From Cryobacterium suzukii (lineage in GTDB: Bacteria; Actinomycetota; Actinomycetes; Actinomycetales; Microbacteriaceae): a DNA stretch of 64,000 nt. Position 1 is the first letter of the stretch, and the number at the start of each line of letters is the position of its first letter. Positions 45,472 to 53,493 of this stretch are shown here, one piece after another. The translations under genes were made by a program, and so were the position numbers. The notes beneath the pieces were generated by a model. That model was not told where the DNA came from, searched no databases, and worked only from the letters and a program-made list of their open reading frames with translations. The stretch spans positions 186,001 through 250,000 of the forward strand of contig NZ_SOHJ01000014.1 of NCBI RefSeq assembly GCF_004403185.1, in the 5' to 3' direction.

Positions 45472-45495
45472 GTGGTGGAGTTCCGCTTCAACGTC
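45472..45495 (+). repeat. Duplicate of the ychF 3' end
   Basis: Encodes VVEFRFNV, the same eight residues that end YchF (44628-44651). The first 12 bp (GTGGTGGAGTTC) are identical and all other differences are synonymous (AGG/CGC, AAT/AAC, GTA/GTC). It is followed by unrelated sequence up to the dodecin gene. No start or SD for a real gene is present. Confidence 0.75.
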
Positions 45496-45609
45496 TCGTG
45501 CGCGCCGAGCCGAACGGCCGGACTGAATAGGCAGAGCACCTGTTGCCCGTCGTTCGTCCGCAGTAGCGTTGTCTTGTCCGTTCAACGCCGAACAGCCAGG
45601 GAGCTCACA

Positions 45610-45825
45610 ATGACTGACCATACCTATCGTGTTATCGAAGTGGTGGGAACATCGACGATCGGGTCCGATGAGGCCATCGCCAACGCGGTTCGGCGCGCCG
45701 CCGAGACGGTGGATAACCTTGACTGGTTCGAGGTCGTTCAGACCAGGGGTCATATTGTCGATGGTGCTGTTGAGCACTTTCAGGTGCAACTCAAACTCGG
45801 ATTCAAACTCAACACGCCGAGCTAA
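45610..45825 (+). CDS. Dodecin (flavin-binding protein)
   Basis: A 71-residue dodecin: VIEVVGTST at the N-terminus, DEAIANAVRRAAETVDNLDWFEV with the flavin-stacking W39, and the GAVEHFQVQLKLGFKL C-terminal strand. Dodecins are dodecameric and store flavin or coenzyme A. ATG 45610 matches the usual family start; the in-frame upstream stretch is the ychF-derived repeat and not part of the protein. It may originally have followed ychF directly (inference). Confidence 0.92.
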   Translation: MTDHTYRVIEVVGTSTIGSDEAIANAVRRAAETVDNLDWFEVVQTRGHIVDGAVEHFQVQLKLGFKLNTPS

Positions 45826-45915
45826 TACCGCCCGCTGGCAGCGCGTGGTGCCCGGCTCAGCGGACAGTACCGGGCTCCTGGTCAGATTGCCTGCGCTCCA
45901 GCTGCGGTGCAGTGG

Positions 45916-45921
45916 CACAAT
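45916..45921 (+). promoter_or_regulatory. Leaderless -10 box (CACAAT) of the HhH repair gene
   Basis: CACAAT lies exactly six bases before the ATG at 45928; there is no Shine-Dalgarno. Confidence 0.35.
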
Positions 45922-45927
45922 GAGCGA

Positions 45928-46497
45928 ATGACACCCTTGCACCTGACCGGCGATGCCGCCGCCGACACCCTTCTCAGCGAGAACCCGTTCGCGCTGCTCG
46001 TTGGCATGCTGCTCGACCAGCAGATCGCGATGGAAACCGCCTTTGTCGGCCCCGCCAAGATTCGTGATCGCATCGGTGCGGTCGAACCGGCCACGATCGC
46101 CGCCTACGACGCCGACGCCTTCGCTCTGGTGTTCCGCCAGTCGCCGGCCGTGCACCGCTTTCCGGGCTCCATGGCGAAACGCGTGCAGGCAGTGGCCGAG
46201 GTCGTTGCCACCAACTGGAACGGCGACACGGCGTCGATCTGGACAGCTGACAACCCCACCGGCCCCGAGATCCTACGCCGGCTCAAGGCGCTGCCAGGGT
46301 TCGGTGAGCAGAAGGCGAAGATCTTTCTTGCGCTGCTCGGCAAGCGACTCGGGGTCGACGCGGACGGCTGGCGAGAGGCATCCGCTCCCTATGGGGAAGA
46401 CGGATCGTACCGATCGGTGGCCGACATAGTCGATCCCGAGTCGCTCACTCGCGTGCGCGAGACCAAGCGGGCGGCCAAGGCAGCAGCGAAGGCGTAG
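45928..46497 (+). CDS. HhH-GPD-type base excision DNA repair protein
   Basis: A 189-residue all-helical protein matching the actinobacterial HhH-GPD family: FALLVGMLLDQQIAMETAF near residues 22-40 and the helix-hairpin-helix LKALPGFGEQKAKIFLALLG (~114-133). These act as DNA glycosylase-like repair proteins, but which base is removed is not known. Its TAG stop also begins the -10 box of the next gene (see 46495). A DUF2461 gene follows after 9 bp. Confidence 0.88.
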   Translation: MTPLHLTGDAAADTLLSENPFALLVGMLLDQQIAMETAFVGPAKIRDRIGAVEPATIAAYDADAFALVFRQSPAVHRFPGSMAKRVQAVAEVVATNWNGDTASIWTADNPTGPEILRRLKALPGFGEQKAKIFLALLGKRLGVDADGWREASAPYGEDGSYRSVADIVDPESLTRVRETKRAAKAAAKA

Positions 46498-46500
46498 TCT
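46495..46500 (+). promoter_or_regulatory. Leaderless -10 box (TAGTCT) of the DUF2461 gene
   Basis: TAGTCT lies exactly six bases before the GTG at 46507. Its first three bases are the stop codon of the preceding HhH gene. No Shine-Dalgarno. Confidence 0.4.
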
Positions 46501-46506
46501 CGCGGA

Positions 46507-47226
46507 GTGGGCCCTCATTTCAGCGAACAAACATTCGATTTCCTCGACGAACTCGAGCACCGCAACGAACGCGAATGGTTCCAAGAGAACAAACCTATTT
46601 ACGAAATTGAATTGAAAGAGCGGATGCTCGCCGTCATCGCAACGCTCAACCTGGCATTGGCGGATTTCGCCGCTGACTACGTTCGTCCGCCGAACAAAGC
46701 CATGATGCGCATCTACCGTGACGTGCGATTCTCCAACGACAAATCGCCGTACAAGACTCATCTGGCCGCCCACTGGCCTCCCCGCGGCTTGGAAAAGGCC
46801 GGGGGAGCCGGATACTTTCTACAAGTCGGTGTACACGGCGTCATGCTCGCCGGCGGTGCCTACAGCCCACAGCCGCCCCAGTTGCGCGCCATCCGCGAAT
46901 ACGTGATCGACCACCACGCCGAGCTGCGATCCCTGCTCGCCGCACCCGTGCTCAAAAAGGTGGCGCAGCCCTTCGGCGGCAACAAGCTCATCCGCCCACC
47001 GCGCGGTTTCCCGATCGACCATCCGGCGGCCGACCTGTTGCTCAATCGCAGCTGGGCGCTGGTCTCGACCCTGCCTGGAGACGCTGCGCTCGATGAGCAT
47101 TTCACCGACCTCGTCATTGAGCGGTTTCGTGCGTTCGCGCCGGTCATCGACTTTCTGAACATTCCCCTGGCTACAGCTACCCCGCTCGAACAGGAGGCCG
47201 CGACGGGTCGGCGTCGCTCGGCGTGA
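46507..47226 (+). CDS. DUF2461 (TIGR02453) family protein
   Basis: A 239-residue protein of the DUF2461 family: TFDFLDELEHRNEREWFQENKPIYE near the N-terminus, MMRIYRDVRFSNDKSPYKTHLAA in the centre and GAGYFLQV in the middle. No function is established for the family, although it is widespread. It is convergent with the MFS gene and follows the HhH repair gene closely, possibly with an independent leaderless promoter. The 82 bp after it hold only a weak CAGCG-CT-CGCTG hairpin. Confidence 0.85.
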   Translation: MGPHFSEQTFDFLDELEHRNEREWFQENKPIYEIELKERMLAVIATLNLALADFAADYVRPPNKAMMRIYRDVRFSNDKSPYKTHLAAHWPPRGLEKAGGAGYFLQVGVHGVMLAGGAYSPQPPQLRAIREYVIDHHAELRSLLAAPVLKKVAQPFGGNKLIRPPRGFPIDHPAADLLLNRSWALVSTLPGDAALDEHFTDLVIERFRAFAPVIDFLNIPLATATPLEQEAATGRRRSA

Positions 47227-47308
47227 CCGCGATCGGCAGCATCCGTTCGTAGCGGTTCAGCGCTCGCTGAGGGTCGGGGCGAACGTGGGGCACAGTGTGT
47301 TGCAAAGT

Positions 47309-48580
47309 TCAGGCGTGCGTGCCGCGCAGACGCAACATCGACCAGACCACCACGATCGCAACGAGCGCCATGGCGGCGACGCCGAGCCCGGAGTACCCGG
47401 CCAGCGCCAAAATTGGACCGGCGATCGCGCCGCCGAGCGCGCCGGCCGCGTTCATGGTGAGGTCAGAGAACCCCTGCAACGACGATCGATCCTCGATCTC
47501 GACGGCTTCCGACACGAGCGCCGAACCGGCCACAACGGATGCCGACCAGCCCAGTCCCAAAAAGATCAGGCTGAGCGTCATCGTGCCCTGCGACCCGTCA
47601 CTGAGCCAGGCCACGGTGAGCGCGACCAGCAGCAGCATCTGCCCGCCCAGAATGACCGGAAGCCGGCCAAGCCGGTCGGAAAGTGCGCCAAACACCGGGG
47701 AAAGGGCGTACATCCCGGCCACGTGCAGGCTGATGGTCAGTCCAACGATGGTGAGGGTAGCGCCGTGGTCACGCAGGTGCACCGGAGCCATCGACATCAG
47801 GGCCACCATGGTGGCGTGGCTGAGCGCGATGACCATGACGGCATACCGGGCAGCCGCGTTGTCGCGCAGAATTGACAGACCGCCACTGGCCCGACGGATG
47901 CCCGCGCTCGCCGTGCGCGCGGCCAGCGCGGTCAGCAGAGGGTCGGGTCGGAGCCCGAGCGCATAGACGAAGGCGGCCGCCACCGTGGCGGTGAGGGAAA
48001 ACGCGAAAGCGCCTGTCATCGGCGGCAGACCGAGGGCGGCGCCGAGCACTTCGCCCGGTCCGAACAGGTTCGGGCCGAGTACGGCGCCGATCGTGGTCGA
48101 CCAGACCACGATTGACAGGTCGCGGGCCCGAAAGCGTGCGGTGGCGAGGTCAGTGGCCGCGAAGCGAGCCTGGAGATTGGTGGCCGAGCCGGCACCGAGC
48201 AGCATGAGCGAGAGAAGCAGCAGGGGAAAGCTGTTGACGGACACCGAGGTGATGGCGAGTATCGCGCCCGTGCCGGCGGCTAGCGAGCCGGTCGCGAGCG
48301 ACACCCGACGCCCGCGGGCCTGCGCCAGCCGAGCGAGCGGTATGGCCACGATCGCGGCGCCCAGGGTGCTCATAGTCGCGGCCATGCCCGACCAGGCACT
48401 CGACCCCGACAACTGGGCAGCGAGCAGCGCGCCCAGGGACAGAGTCGCGCCCATGCCGATTCCTCCGAGGATCTGCCCGGTGATGAGCACCCGCACCACG
48501 CGCTTCTGCAGCGCTGTGTGCGCAACCGGAGCGATCGGAAACTTCGTCGGTTCGGCGGGTGTCGTGTCGTTTTTCATCAT
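47309..48580 (-). CDS. MFS transporter
   Basis: A ~423-residue major facilitator with twelve predicted helices in two six-helix halves and the MFS motif A-like loop GALSDRLGRLPVILGG in the second half (the first-half equivalent is RLAQARGRRVSLATG). The pattern resembles drug/efflux permeases of the DHA1 group; substrate unknown. ATG 48580 or 48577; AGGA lies about 13 nt upstream. It is divergent from the ABC-F gene with 146 bp between them. Confidence 0.87.
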   Translation of the reverse strand: MMKNDTTPAEPTKFPIAPVAHTALQKRVVRVLITGQILGGIGMGATLSLGALLAAQLSGSSAWSGMAATMSTLGAAIVAIPLARLAQARGRRVSLATGSLAAGTGAILAITSVSVNSFPLLLLSLMLLGAGSATNLQARFAATDLATARFRARDLSIVVWSTTIGAVLGPNLFGPGEVLGAALGLPPMTGAFAFSLTATVAAAFVYALGLRPDPLLTALAARTASAGIRRASGGLSILRDNAAARYAVMVIALSHATMVALMSMAPVHLRDHGATLTIVGLTISLHVAGMYALSPVFGALSDRLGRLPVILGGQMLLLVALTVAWLSDGSQGTMTLSLIFLGLGWSASVVAGSALVSEAVEIEDRSSLQGFSDLTMNAAGALGGAIAGPILALAGYSGLGVAAMALVAIVVVWSMLRLRGTHA

Positions 48581-48726
48581 GTGTGCTTTTCCTGATTGCG
48601 GCCTTGCGCTGGCATGATCATTATGCTGATCCACCGTCTGCAGTTCACTTTACTGAGCCGTGCACGCCTCGCTCGACTGAATCCGTGCCGTCACTGAGAC
48701 GACGCATTAAATGGGACCATTGAGCA

Positions 48727-50391
48727 ATGACCGGAACACTCGTGGCCAAGGGCTTGGCCGGCGGCTACGCGCACCGCACTCTTTTTGATTCGCTCGATCT
48801 CACGGTCGCCCCCGGTGATGTCATCGGCGTGGTCGGTGCCAACGGCGCCGGAAAATCCACCCTCTTGAATCTGCTGTCCGGGCGCGGCGAGCCGCAAGCC
48901 GGCAGTATCACCCTCAGCCCAGCGGATGCCTTCGTCGGCGCGCTCCCGCAGGAGCACGAACGAATCTTCGGCGAAACCATCACCGCGTATATCGCCCGGC
49001 GCACAGGCTGCGCCGAAGCAACCCGCGAAATGGATGCCGCGGCATCCGCCCTCGGGGATACCCAGCCGCGTACCGATGGAATCGACCCGGCGGACACCTA
49101 TTCGACCGCGCTCGAGCGCTGGCTGGCCAGCGGCGCCGCCGACCTCGACGAGCGGCTGCCCGTCGTTCTCGCCGACCTCGGCCTCGCGCTCGGCACCACA
49201 CTCACCGCCGGCAGCCTGATGACGGCGCTCTCCGGCGGCCAGGCCGCGCGCGTCGGGCTCGCCGCCCTGCTGCTCTCCCGCTTCGACATCGTGCTTCTCG
49301 ACGAGCCCACCAATGACCTCGACCTCGACGGGCTGGAACGCCTCGAAGCCTTCGTCAGGGGCCTCCGCGGCGGCGTCGTGCTGGTCAGCCACGACCGGGA
49401 ATTTCTCGCCCGCTGCGTGACCCGGGTGCTTGAACTCGACCTCGCCCAGGGCGCAAATCGGGTGTTCGGCGGCGGCTACGACTCCTACCTCGAGGAACGC
49501 GAAACGGCTAGGCGACACAACCGGGAGAACTACGACGAGTTCGCCGCCAAGAAGGCCGACCTCGTCGGCCGGGCCAGAACTCAGCGGGAATGGTCGAGCC
49601 AGGGCGTGCGCAATGCCATGAAGAAGGCGCCGGACAACGACAAGATCCGGCGCAAAGCCTCGGCCGAGTCGAGCGAGAAGCAGGCCCAAAAAGTGCGCCA
49701 GATGGAAAGCCGCATCGCCCGCCTCGACGAGGTCGAGGAACCGCGCAAGGAGTGGCAACTCGAGTTCACCATCGGGTCAGCCCCGCGCTCGAGCGCCGTC
49801 GTGGCCACCCTGAGCAACGCCGAATTTCGGCAGGGCGACTTCGTGCTCGGCCCCGTGACGCTGCAGGTGAACGGCGGTGAACGCATCGGCATCACCGGCC
49901 CGAACGGCGCGGGCAAGTCCACGCTGCTGCGTGCCCTGCTCGGCCGTCAGAAAGCGGATGCCGGCACTGCCCACCTGGGCGCCAGCGTCTCGATCGGAGA
50001 AATCGACCAGGCCAGGGCCCTTCTCGCCGGTGCCCGGCCTCTTGCCGTGGCCTTTGAGCTGCTCGTTCCCGAACTCTCGCCCGCCGAAGTGCGCACGTTG
50101 CTGGCCAAGTTCGGGCTCAAAGCCGACCACGTGAACCGGCCCGTTGACGAGTTGTCGCCGGGGGAGCGCACGCGCGCCGGTTTGGCCCTGCTGCAGGCGC
50201 GCGGCGTGAATCTGCTCGTTCTCGACGAGCCGACCAACCACCTCGATCTCGCCGCTATCGAACAGCTCGAACGGGCGCTCGACTCCTACGAGGGCACGCT
50301 GCTGCTCGTCACCCACGACCGGCGGATGCTCGACAACGTGCACACCGACCGGCATTGGCATGTTGAGGCTGGGCAGGTCACCGAGCTCTGA
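48727..50391 (+). CDS. ABC-F family ATPase
   Basis: A 554-residue soluble protein with two ABC domains and no membrane region. Walker A loops are GANGAGKSTLL (~39-49) and GPNGAGKSTLL (second half); signatures are ALSGGQAARVGLA and ELSPGERTRAGLA; both Walker B motifs read LLDEPTNDLD and LVLDEPTNHLD. The linker (~245-345) is rich in charged residues. ABC-F proteins act on the ribosome, either as translation factors (EttA-like) or antibiotic-resistance (ARE) proteins; the class cannot be told here, but the divergent MFS efflux gene makes a resistance role possible. It is convergent with a LysR-HTH gene across a repeat array. Confidence 0.9.
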   Translation: MTGTLVAKGLAGGYAHRTLFDSLDLTVAPGDVIGVVGANGAGKSTLLNLLSGRGEPQAGSITLSPADAFVGALPQEHERIFGETITAYIARRTGCAEATREMDAAASALGDTQPRTDGIDPADTYSTALERWLASGAADLDERLPVVLADLGLALGTTLTAGSLMTALSGGQAARVGLAALLLSRFDIVLLDEPTNDLDLDGLERLEAFVRGLRGGVVLVSHDREFLARCVTRVLELDLAQGANRVFGGGYDSYLEERETARRHNRENYDEFAAKKADLVGRARTQREWSSQGVRNAMKKAPDNDKIRRKASAESSEKQAQKVRQMESRIARLDEVEEPRKEWQLEFTIGSAPRSSAVVATLSNAEFRQGDFVLGPVTLQVNGGERIGITGPNGAGKSTLLRALLGRQKADAGTAHLGASVSIGEIDQARALLAGARPLAVAFELLVPELSPAEVRTLLAKFGLKADHVNRPVDELSPGERTRAGLALLQARGVNLLVLDEPTNHLDLAAIEQLERALDSYEGTLLLVTHDRRMLDNVHTDRHWHVEAGQVTEL

Positions 50392-50450
50392 CCGGTCGGA
50401 TTCCCGTCGCTGGCGGCCGCCGAGATCGAGCCAGGCGCCCGGTCGAGTGC

Positions 50451-50644
50451 GACGCGCGGGACCTGCGCCAGTACGCGGTAACTCGGGCGGCCGGCATCCG
50501 TTTCGGGCGCGTTGCGCTGCGCGGGAGATGCGCCAGTACGCGGGACTTCGGCTCTGGCCAGAACTCCCGCGCCACTCGACGCGCGGGACCTGCGCCAGTA
50601 CGCGGGAGTTCGGCCTCCCGCGTAGTGGCGCAAGTCCCGCGCGG
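50451..50644. repeat. REP/BIME-like repeat cluster
   Basis: Three direct copies of a ~33-36 bp unit (GCGCGGGAccTGCGCCAGTACGCGGgA type) lie at 50451-50486, 50519-50551 and 50578-50613, and one inverted copy at 50615-50644; a partial inverted arm GAACTCCCGCG is at 50561-50571. The pairs fold into long hairpins. The cluster fills the gap between the convergent ABC-F and LysR-HTH genes. Confidence 0.75.
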
Positions 50645-50664
50645 CATTGTGATGGTGCGCGCGG

Positions 50665-51027
50665 TCAGCGGGACTGGCGCTTCTTTCCGAGCTTGGGCTG
50701 GCCCTTCACCGCGGGAGCGCGGCCCTTGCCCTTGTTGGCCTTGGCCTTACCGCCGCCCGAACCGCCCGAATTGCCCGAATTGCCGCCAGACTGCGCACTG
50801 CGCCCAGCGGCCAGCTCTCGGCGTGCGTCGTCCAGGAAGGCAACCCCGATCTCCGTGAGCGTTGTGCTCTCGGCTGACCTGTCGAATAACGCGTAGCCGA
50901 GTTCGGCTTCGACCTGCTTCACCGAGGCACTGAGGGTGTTGCGAGTTACGCCGAGCGCCTGGGCGGCACGGGCGAAATCGGGAGCCTCGGCGGCGGCCAC
51001 GAAATGCCCAAGCAGGGTGATGTCCAC
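50665..51027 (-). CDS. LysR-type HTH mini-protein with Lys/Gly-rich tail
   Basis: A 120-residue protein. The first ~70 residues are a LysR N-terminal HTH: FVAAAEAPDFARAAQALGVT, then RNTLSASVKQVEAELGYALFDR. The effector-binding domain of LysR regulators is entirely missing. Instead the last ~45 residues are a low-complexity basic tail, SGGNSGNSGGSGG then KAKANKGKGRAPAVKGQ, resembling nucleoid-protein tails. It could be a DNA-binding or nucleoid-associated protein rather than a regulator (inference). Divergent from the Lon-N gene. Confidence 0.75.
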   Translation of the reverse strand: MDITLLGHFVAAAEAPDFARAAQALGVTRNTLSASVKQVEAELGYALFDRSAESTTLTEIGVAFLDDARRELAAGRSAQSGGNSGNSGGSGGGKAKANKGKGRAPAVKGQPKLGKKRQSR

Positions 51028-51153
51028 GAATGGCCTCTCGTCGTTTGCGCGCGGTGCGCGTTAGACCTTCTAGGCTACGCGTCGAATGCAGCCCATTCCA
51101 ATCCACAGCGCACGGGGCTTGGCGTAACGCCGCCAACGTGGTTCGCTGGGTGC

Positions 51154-51756
51154 ATGACGACCCTGCCGATGTTTCCCCTGGGATCCGTGCTGTTCCCCTA
51201 CATGCCGCTCCAGCTGCGTGTGTTTGAGGAACGCTACCTTGTCATGCTGGCCCGGGTGCTCGATTCCGAGCCCGCCGAGTTCGGCATCGTGCTGATCGAA
51301 CGCGGGCAGGAAGTCGGCGGCGGCGAACGTCGCTTCAGCATCGGTACCGTCGCCCGGGTCACGCAGCTCGAAGCGCCAGAGGGCTACCTGGGGCTGGTCG
51401 TTCAGGGCGAGCGCAGAATCGAGGTGACCGAGTGGATGCCGGAGGACCCGCATCCGCTCGCCACCGTTCGCGCGCTGCCCGACCTGAAATGGGACGATGT
51501 GCTGCTGCCGCGCCGCGAACAGGCCGAACACCTCGTGCGCCGCACGCTGTCGCTCGCGAGCGAGTTCTCCGACCAGGAGTGGTCGCCCGATGTCGCGCTC
51601 TCGCACGATCCGACCGCCGCAGTCTGGCAGCTCGCCGCGATCGCCCCGGTCGGACCGCTCGACCAGATCACGCTCCTGCGCTCCGACACGATGTCGGTAC
51701 TGCTGGACAACATCATCGAGCTGACCGAGGCTGCGGCCGAGTCTTTGGCCTGGTGA
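51154..51756 (+). CDS. Lon N-terminal (LON substrate-binding) domain protein
   Basis: A 200-residue protein consisting of the LON N-terminal domain only: MFPLGSVLFPYMPLQLRVFEERY near the start, then EFGIVLIERGQEVGG and GERRIEVTEWMPEDPHPLATV. It lacks ATPase and protease domains. Standalone LON-domain proteins are common in actinobacteria with unknown function. The ATG 51154 begins just before the conserved LPMFPLG; no Shine-Dalgarno. Convergent with an ABC-2 permease remnant and the esterase gene. Confidence 0.88.
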   Translation: MTTLPMFPLGSVLFPYMPLQLRVFEERYLVMLARVLDSEPAEFGIVLIERGQEVGGGERRFSIGTVARVTQLEAPEGYLGLVVQGERRIEVTEWMPEDPHPLATVRALPDLKWDDVLLPRREQAEHLVRRTLSLASEFSDQEWSPDVALSHDPTAAVWQLAAIAPVGPLDQITLLRSDTMSVLLDNIIELTEAAAESLAW

Positions 51757-51767
51757 GCGCCACCGAA

Positions 51768-51815
51768 GTGTGAGTTTCGCGCTGAAAAGTCGAGAAATTT
51801 GCCCCGAACTCACAC
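51768..51815. terminator. Hairpin after the Lon-N gene
   Basis: A 9-bp perfect stem GTGTGAGTT/AACTCACAC (51768-51776, 51807-51815) with a 30-nt loop containing a partial inner CG/CG pair. It is 12 bp after the Lon-N stop. Confidence 0.5.
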
Positions 51816-51828
51816 CTCGACGGCGAAC

Positions 51829-51930
51829 CTAAACCCCGATGTCGCGATGGCGCAAAGACAGCGCGGCGAAAGCGGCCAGCACCAGGGAGATTGCGTAAAA
51901 CGTGACAATTGTCGCCACCTTCGGCGGTGC
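51829..51930 (-). pseudogene. Possible C-terminal remnant of an ABC-2 type permease
   Basis: Reading leftwards, 33 codons ending in a stop read like the last helix and tail of an ABC-2 permease: VATIVTFYAISLVLAAFAAL followed by SLRHRDIGV. A stop codon (TGA) lies immediately upstream and no further permease sequence is seen. The surrounding 51757-52014 gap otherwise holds only the hairpin at 51768. It suggests an ABC permease was once here. Confidence 0.45.
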
Positions 51931-52014
51931 TCAGTGGGCTTGTACCGAATGTCCAGTAGTGGCGCCGTCCCCCGGGAAGGGGACAACGCCATCCTCTGGG
52001 CGGAACGAATCAGC

Positions 52015-53271
52015 TCAGCAACTGGTCACGTTCGTGAAGGTGCCCTGTGGGGCTTCTCTGAGGGTCGTGACCGTCGTGTCACCCTGACCGAGATAATTCT
52101 GCGTACCGAGCGCGTAATACGGGTTGTACGGATTGTTGCCGTAGCTGATGGCATGTCCGGCGGCTTCGTGCGCTGCGTTTGTCAATGTGCCGCAATAGAG
52201 GCCAGGAGTCGGGCTCGGGGTTGGAGTGGGGGTCGGGGTGGCACTCGGCGTTGGCGTCGGCGTGGGATCTGGTGCCGGTGTTCCCGTGACGCGCCGGTTG
52301 TTCTGAAAGAAGAAGGAGGCGAGGTAGGCGGGATAGTTGATGCTGTTCGTGCTGATATACGACCCGCCCGGTGCTGCACCGGCTGGCCAGTTGTGACCGA
52401 GACCGGTGTTCTGGATGATCGACACGCGCGGTCCGGTCGCATCGGAATAGGTTGTACCGCTTCCGGCGGTATTGCTACCGGCGAGGGTGCTGAGCGAGAA
52501 CGTCGCTGTCGTTGGAGCGTTATAGATGCCCGCCATGATCTGGGCGTTCAGGGTGTTATATCCGGGAGCGACCGTGGTGTCGTTACTTCCGTATACGACC
52601 GAGGTTAGTTGGGTGTCGAACGCGGCAGTGTTGGACCCCGCGAAGCTGTTGCACTGGGCGATACCGGCGCTCTTCGTCGTGGCGACATACCCGATCTGGT
52701 TGGACGTCGTTCCGACGCTTGGTCCGGCATTCATGCCGATTCCGGCGAAAACATCCGGCGCGAGGCATCCCATCACCATGGTCTCCCCGCCACCAGAGGA
52801 GAGGCCGGAAAGATAGACCTGGTCAGCATCAAGCGTCAGCCCTGGACGAGCGAGAAGCGCGCTGACCAGACCGAGGAGGTTGTCATCGTGGCGTGCGGGC
52901 GTCGACCGGCTATGGTTGCCGTCGTAATAGTCCCAGCATCCGGCGATCACTCCGCCGCCCGGTGCCGCCGGGATCGCGATGACCATGCCGTACTTATCAG
53001 CCGTTGCCGTCCAATTTCCCCCGGCCTTCAGATTAGAACTCGTCTGAACGCAGCCGTGCAGGTTAATCATCAGGGCGCGCTCGCCGCCGATGGCGGGCGT
53101 TGTCGTCGGGGTGTAGAGCTGTACCTGCATTCCCGAGATCGTCTCGGTAGTCCAGGCACCGGCAGCCGATGCCGCGGAGATGGGGAGTGTTGTCGCGACG
53201 AGCACCCCCACCAGCCCGGCAATGAGGCCCAGGCGTCCTTTTCGTGCGCGAATTGCAGTGGGAATCTTCAT
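52015..53271 (-). CDS. Secreted PHB-depolymerase-family esterase
   Basis: A 418-residue exported protein. A Sec signal peptide (~1-37, cut plausible after ASA) precedes a type 2 short-chain-length PHA depolymerase/feruloyl-esterase-like alpha/beta hydrolase domain (~40-325): oxyanion loop LHGC (71-74), nucleophile GLSSG with S158, Asp in YGSNDTTV and His in GLGHNWP. A repeated TPTPTPSATPTPTP linker (~345-370) leads to a ~55-residue C-terminal domain with NAAHEAAGHA and TTVTTLRE, as in secreted depolymerases. GGAGA precedes ATG 53271. It probably hydrolyses a polyester outside the cell; PHB versus another ester is unproven. Confidence 0.87.
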   Translation of the reverse strand: MKIPTAIRARKGRLGLIAGLVGVLVATTLPISAASAAGAWTTETISGMQVQLYTPTTTPAIGGERALMINLHGCVQTSSNLKAGGNWTATADKYGMVIAIPAAPGGGVIAGCWDYYDGNHSRSTPARHDDNLLGLVSALLARPGLTLDADQVYLSGLSSGGGETMVMGCLAPDVFAGIGMNAGPSVGTTSNQIGYVATTKSAGIAQCNSFAGSNTAAFDTQLTSVVYGSNDTTVAPGYNTLNAQIMAGIYNAPTTATFSLSTLAGSNTAGSGTTYSDATGPRVSIIQNTGLGHNWPAGAAPGGSYISTNSINYPAYLASFFFQNNRRVTGTPAPDPTPTPTPSATPTPTPTPSPTPGLYCGTLTNAAHEAAGHAISYGNNPYNPYYALGTQNYLGQGDTTVTTLREAPQGTFTNVTSC

Positions 53272-53340
53272 CGTTTCTCCTTGGGTGAGGTCGGCATCGT
53301 GGGGAGGGAGCGTCATTGCTCGAGGCCTCAACCGTCAAAC

Positions 53341-53363
53341 CTGATGCCTGATTCAGGTATCAG
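53341..53363. promoter_or_regulatory. 23-bp palindrome upstream of the esterase gene, candidate operator
   Basis: CTGATGCCTG-ATT-CAGGTATCAG is an inverted repeat with one mismatch. It lies 70 bp upstream of the esterase ATG, in the divergent gap with the tag gene. No regulator gene is adjacent. Confidence 0.5.
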
Positions 53364-53493
53364 CAATCTAGTTGATGCTCACCACACCGTCAAGGAATCG
53401 CGGCGGAAAACTGAGCTTCACGATTCGTGCCCCGTCATGTGTGCGATCGATCGAACGTGATCCGGATGCTCGAGGCGGTGTTTACTGGTGTAA

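Noticed and set aside
50451..50644. CRISPR array
   Set aside because: Spacers are absent or unequal, one unit is inverted and no cas genes are present.
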